Assembly: GCF_001424045.1 (NCBI RefSeq)
Contig: NZ_LMQB01000001.1
Coordinates: forward strand, 222,083-286,082
DNA from: Rhizobium sp. Leaf371
GTDB lineage: Bacteria; Pseudomonadota; Alphaproteobacteria; Rhizobiales; Rhizobiaceae
DNA: 64,000 bases
Direction of reading: 5' to 3'
Shown here one piece after another: positions 61,196-64,000 of the stretch; within the stretch, counting starts at the first letter, position 1; each line of letters opens with the position of its first letter. A program made the translations under genes and the position numbers. The notes under the pieces were generated by a model. That model ran no database searches. It worked only from the letters and a program-made list of their open reading frames with translations, and had not been told where the DNA came from.

Positions 61196-62256
61196 TGGCG
61201 CCGATCCGGATCCTCATTCTCGGCACGGGCGGGATGGCGAACACGCATGCGATGAATTTCGAGACGATCGCCGACGCCGTGCTGGTGGCGGCGGTCGATG
61301 TGGATCTCGCGCGCGTGCGCGCGTTTGCGCTGCGGCACGATATTCCCACGACCTTCACCTCGCTGGACGAAGCGATTGCCTGGGGCGAATTCGATGCCGT
61401 CGCGAACGTGACGCCCGACCGCGTGCATCATGCGACGACGTTGGCGCTGCTCGCGGCCGGCAAGCACGTGCTGTGCGAGAAGCCGCTGGCCGAAGATTTC
61501 GCCAAGGCCGACGAAATGGCGACGGCGGCGGAGACATCCGGCCTCGTGACGATGGTGAACCTGACCTATCGCAATGTCGCCGCCGTGCAGACGGCGCGGC
61601 AGCTGGTGATCTCCGGCGAGATCGGGCAGGTGCGCCACATCGAGGCCTCCTACCTGCAGAGCTGGCTCGTCTCCAAGGCCTGGGGCGACTGGGCGAGCGA
61701 GTCGCAATGGCTGTGGCGGCTGTCGACCAAGCACGGCTCGAATGGCGTTCTGGGCGATGTCGGCATCCACATTCTCGACTTCGTCGGCTATGGCGCGGCG
61801 ACCGAGATCGACCATGTCTTCGCGCGGCTGAAGACCTTCGACAAGGCGCCGGGCAACCGGATCGGCGAGTACGATCTCGATGCGAACGACAGCTTTACCA
61901 TGACGGCCGAGTTTACCAACGGGGCCATGGGCGTCATCCATGCCAGCCGCTGGGCCGTCGGCCACCTCAATGAGCTGCGTCTGCGGGTGCATGGCGACAA
62001 GGGTGCGCTGGAGGTGGTGCACATGCCCGACGGCTCGACGTTGCGCGCCTGCCTCGGCGCGGATGTGGAGAAGGGTGTCTGGCAGAGCATCGATCCCGGC
62101 ACCGTGTTCACCAACTACCAGCGCTTCATCGACGCCATCAAGATCGGCAAGACCGCCGAGCCCGGCTTCCGCCACGCCGCCGACCTGCAGAAGGTGCTGG
62201 ATCTGGCGCTGGTGACGGAGCGGGAGCGGCGCGAGATGGCGGTTTCGGGGAATTGA
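61195..62256 (+). CDS. thuB: ThuB-type Gfo/Idh/MocA oxidoreductase
   Basis: The 353-residue NAD(P)-dependent oxidoreductase has a Rossmann start RILILGTGGMANTHAMNF, the EKP motif in KHVLCEKPLAEDFAKA and GDVGIHILDFVGYG in the catalytic domain. It is coupled to thuA by a TGATG overlap. In the thu pathway this enzyme acts on trehalose-derived sugars together with ThuA. A weak CGCGCG stem lies between it and the convergent lipoprotein gene. Confidence 0.9.
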   Translation: MAPIRILILGTGGMANTHAMNFETIADAVLVAAVDVDLARVRAFALRHDIPTTFTSLDEAIAWGEFDAVANVTPDRVHHATTLALLAAGKHVLCEKPLAEDFAKADEMATAAETSGLVTMVNLTYRNVAAVQTARQLVISGEIGQVRHIEASYLQSWLVSKAWGDWASESQWLWRLSTKHGSNGVLGDVGIHILDFVGYGAATEIDHVFARLKTFDKAPGNRIGEYDLDANDSFTMTAEFTNGAMGVIHASRWAVGHLNELRLRVHGDKGALEVVHMPDGSTLRACLGADVEKGVWQSIDPGTVFTNYQRFIDAIKIGKTAEPGFRHAADLQKVLDLALVTERERREMAVSGN

Positions 62257-62313
62257 CGATTCCAACGTCCGGACCGCGCGCCACCTGACCGCGCGCGCGT
62301 TTCCATCTTCGCC

Positions 62314-63606
62314 TTACTGGCCCGTGGCCGTCTCCAGCGTGTTGCCAACGGATCGTCCGAGGCGGTCCACCTGGCCGCGATAGTTTTCGCGTGTCTTCGG
62401 GTCGAAGATCAGGATCGGGGTGCTGACGGCGATGCTGGCGGCGCTACCGACGGTCTGGGCGGTGCCGAGCGCGACGGCGCCGACGCGCTCGCCGAGGCCG
62501 ACATCGCTGTCGGTCACGGTCTGGCCGGCGATCAGGCGGTTCCCGAGCAGCTTGACCACTTCCGGGCTTTCGGCGAACTTGCCGTGGTTGAGGCGGTCGC
62601 CCGTCTGGAGAGCTGTCAGGTCGAGAACGGTGATGCCGGCTTTTTCGAGATTGGTGCGATAGGGTTCCTGCGTCGGATCGATCTGACCCAGTCGCTCGAC
62701 ATTGCCGGAGATGCGGCGCGAGATGGAGAGGGCGCGGTCGTCGCGCGAGACGAACAGGGTGAATTTCGGCTTGTTCGGGCCCATCGCTTCCCACTGCTTG
62801 CCGAACACGTCGACATCGAGATCGGGCGAGGCGAGGATGACGTTGTTGATCTTCGGTGCCACGCGGCCATCGCGGATCGCCATCTGGCGCAGCGCTTCCA
62901 CGGTGACCCAGGAGCCCATCGAATGCGCCATGATCGTCACGTCGGAAACGCGCGGGTCCTCGGCGGTACGGCGCAGCAGGGTTTCCAGCGCGTCGCGGGA
63001 GTAATTGGTGCTTTCCTTGTCGTAGTTGTAGTCGAATATGCTGGCGCGTGACGGCCATGTGAAGATGATCGGCGCCACGTCGGCGCGGCTGTCATGGACG
63101 ATCTGCGCGAAGCGATAGACCGCATCCTCGTAGCGATTGTTGAAGCCGTGGACGAAGATCAGCACGCGGCGGCTTTTCGGCAGCGAGTCGCGTGTCCAGG
63201 TCTCCACCTCGGCGCGTTCGGCAAGCGGGGTCACCGAGACGGTCGAGAATTCCTTGGAGGGATCGGCGGGCAGGCGCTTCGGCCACTGGACCTGGCCGAT
63301 CTTGCGGTTCTTGTCCGGGGGAATGGAGACGACGATCTCGGCCGCGGTCAGCTCGGTGCCGCGCTCGCCGCCATAGAGCACGCCGGCCTGCTTGGAGGGC
63401 GCGCGCGTCGTCGCGACGAGCATATCGACTTCCGTGGCGCCCGGTGCCGTGCCGGACGGGATGAGAACGCCGACAGGCCGGCTGGCGCAGGCCGACAAAG
63501 CAAGGGCCAGAGCGAGACATGCCGCCACGCGCAGGCGTCCACCCGCCCTCTGCAGGCGTCTGGAGGGGGACGGTGCCGGACGTCCTGTCCGCTGCTCTGT
63601 CATCAT
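62314..63606 (-). CDS. Alpha/beta hydrolase lipoprotein (DUF900 family)
   Basis: The 430-residue protein has an N-terminal lipoprotein signal with lipobox LSAC (near residue 38). The DUF900 hydrolase domain shows the oxyanion-region string RRVLIFVHGFNNRYEDAVYR, the nucleophile elbow AHSMGSW with Ser, and ILASPDLDVDVFG. It is probably a membrane-anchored esterase of unknown substrate. ATG 63606 has GAAGGG in front; ATG 63621 is also in frame. Confidence 0.87.
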   Translation of the reverse strand: MMTEQRTGRPAPSPSRRLQRAGGRLRVAACLALALALSACASRPVGVLIPSGTAPGATEVDMLVATTRAPSKQAGVLYGGERGTELTAAEIVVSIPPDKNRKIGQVQWPKRLPADPSKEFSTVSVTPLAERAEVETWTRDSLPKSRRVLIFVHGFNNRYEDAVYRFAQIVHDSRADVAPIIFTWPSRASIFDYNYDKESTNYSRDALETLLRRTAEDPRVSDVTIMAHSMGSWVTVEALRQMAIRDGRVAPKINNVILASPDLDVDVFGKQWEAMGPNKPKFTLFVSRDDRALSISRRISGNVERLGQIDPTQEPYRTNLEKAGITVLDLTALQTGDRLNHGKFAESPEVVKLLGNRLIAGQTVTDSDVGLGERVGAVALGTAQTVGSAASIAVSTPILIFDPKTRENYRGQVDRLGRSVGNTLETATGQ

Positions 63607-63858
63607 GACGGAACCCTTCATCTGTTCGTCCGAGACTTGCCAGATTTACAGGGCCACGGAAAACCGTTTCTCCGCCTATCAGCAATTGCACAGTTACCGT
63701 CACCTGAATGACACGGTCGCACGCGTCTGTGCACTGCCCAATTTGTTTGCAGGTGCAGTGTTGCCAGCCCTCCTGCCATTGTCTAGCATGCATTTTGCCG
63801 ACAGGTCTCCGCCCGCGGATATAGCGGCTAGCGAATTGTTTTGGAAGGTCTTTTTTCG

Positions 63859-64000
63859 ATGCAGGCAGTGTTCGACGGTCATAATGACGTGCTTCTGCGG
63901 CTCTGGAGCCACGCACGGGCCGGGCACGATCCGATCGCCGAATTCCGGGACGGCACGGCATCCGGGCATATCGACGGCCCGCGTGCTGCCAAGGGTGGTC
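63859..64000 (+). CDS. Membrane dipeptidase (peptidase M19), N-terminal part
   Basis: The open frame begins MQAVFDGHNDVLLRLWSHA and runs off the window edge after 47 residues. The H-x-D motif in FDGHNDVLLRL is the first zinc site of M19 renal-type dipeptidases. GGAAGG lies before the ATG. The 252-bp spacer 63607-63858 contains no other gene I can support. Confidence 0.8.
   Translation, partial: MQAVFDGHNDVLLRLWSHARAGHDPIAEFRDGTASGHIDGPRAAKGG

Overview
The window looks like a chromosome segment of a GC-rich alphaproteobacterium of the order Hyphomicrobiales (Rhizobiales), most likely family Rhizobiaceae (Rhizobium/Sinorhizobium/Shinella type). The reasons are the PhyR-NepR-EcfG general stress core with HWE kinases, a CyaC-type diheme adenylate cyclase, smoEFGK-smoS-mtlK polyol genes, thuAB, a hmuSTUV heme locus with RirA-type boxes, and a rhizobial palindromic intergenic repeat. 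No rRNA, tRNA, phage, insertion sequence or CRISPR was recognised. Both window ends cut through genes.

Layout. (1) 1-16.2 kb, urea: an NCS1-permease-like membrane domain (cut by the left end) is divergent from a urea ABC importer urtABCDE. This runs into a urease operon, ureD-ureA-DUF1272-ureB-LprI-like-GT29-like-vapBC-ureC-DUF2459-ureE-ureF-ureG, followed by a LysE exporter. (2) 16.2-20.9 kb: a two-gene RND efflux pump. (3) 21.1-36 kb, reductive pyrimidine degradation: preT-preA (dihydropyrimidine dehydrogenase) and a second operon hyuC-mazE-mazF-hydA-small secreted protein-ABC importer. A divergent RutR-like TetR regulator sits beside hyuC, and mqo with cyaC lie between the two transcription units. 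(4) 36-46.1 kb: a SorC-type regulator and a sorbitol/mannitol operon (smoEFGK, smoS, mtlK, HAD phosphatase, FGGY kinase). (5) 46.2-52 kb: the general stress response locus with two HWE kinases, phyR, nepR, ecfG and two small membrane-stress genes. It also holds a candidate EcfG-driven small RNA at about 46218-46350. (6) 52.1-59.7 kb: hemin uptake (hmuSTUV), tonB, a DUF2325 gene, an IsdG-like monooxygenase and a truncated hemoglobin. (7) 59.9-64 kb: an SMR transporter, thuAB, a lipoprotein hydrolase and the start of an M19 dipeptidase.

How the parts fit. The urea and pyrimidine blocks are both nitrogen-scavenging systems. Urea is imported and split to ammonia; uracil/thymine is reduced, ring-opened by HydA and decarbamoylated by HyuC. 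In each block a complete toxin-antitoxin pair sits inside the operon with no room for its own promoter, directly upstream of the amidohydrolase-superfamily enzyme (ureC or hydA). CyaC, whose family reads the quinone-pool redox state, is divergent from a malate:quinone oxidoreductase that feeds that pool. In the stress locus, sites of the form GGAAC-N17/18-(G)TT precede nepR-ecfG, phyR, one HWE kinase, the DUF883 gene and the candidate sRNA, which suggests a locally self-reinforcing EcfG regulon.

The less ordinary items are the three-hairpin sRNA candidate with C-rich loops, the two operon-embedded TA modules, a small protein in the urease operon carrying sialyltransferase (GT29) motifs, and paired candidate operators for the TetR, SorC and RirA regulators. 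All calls come from reading sequence and translations without database searches.
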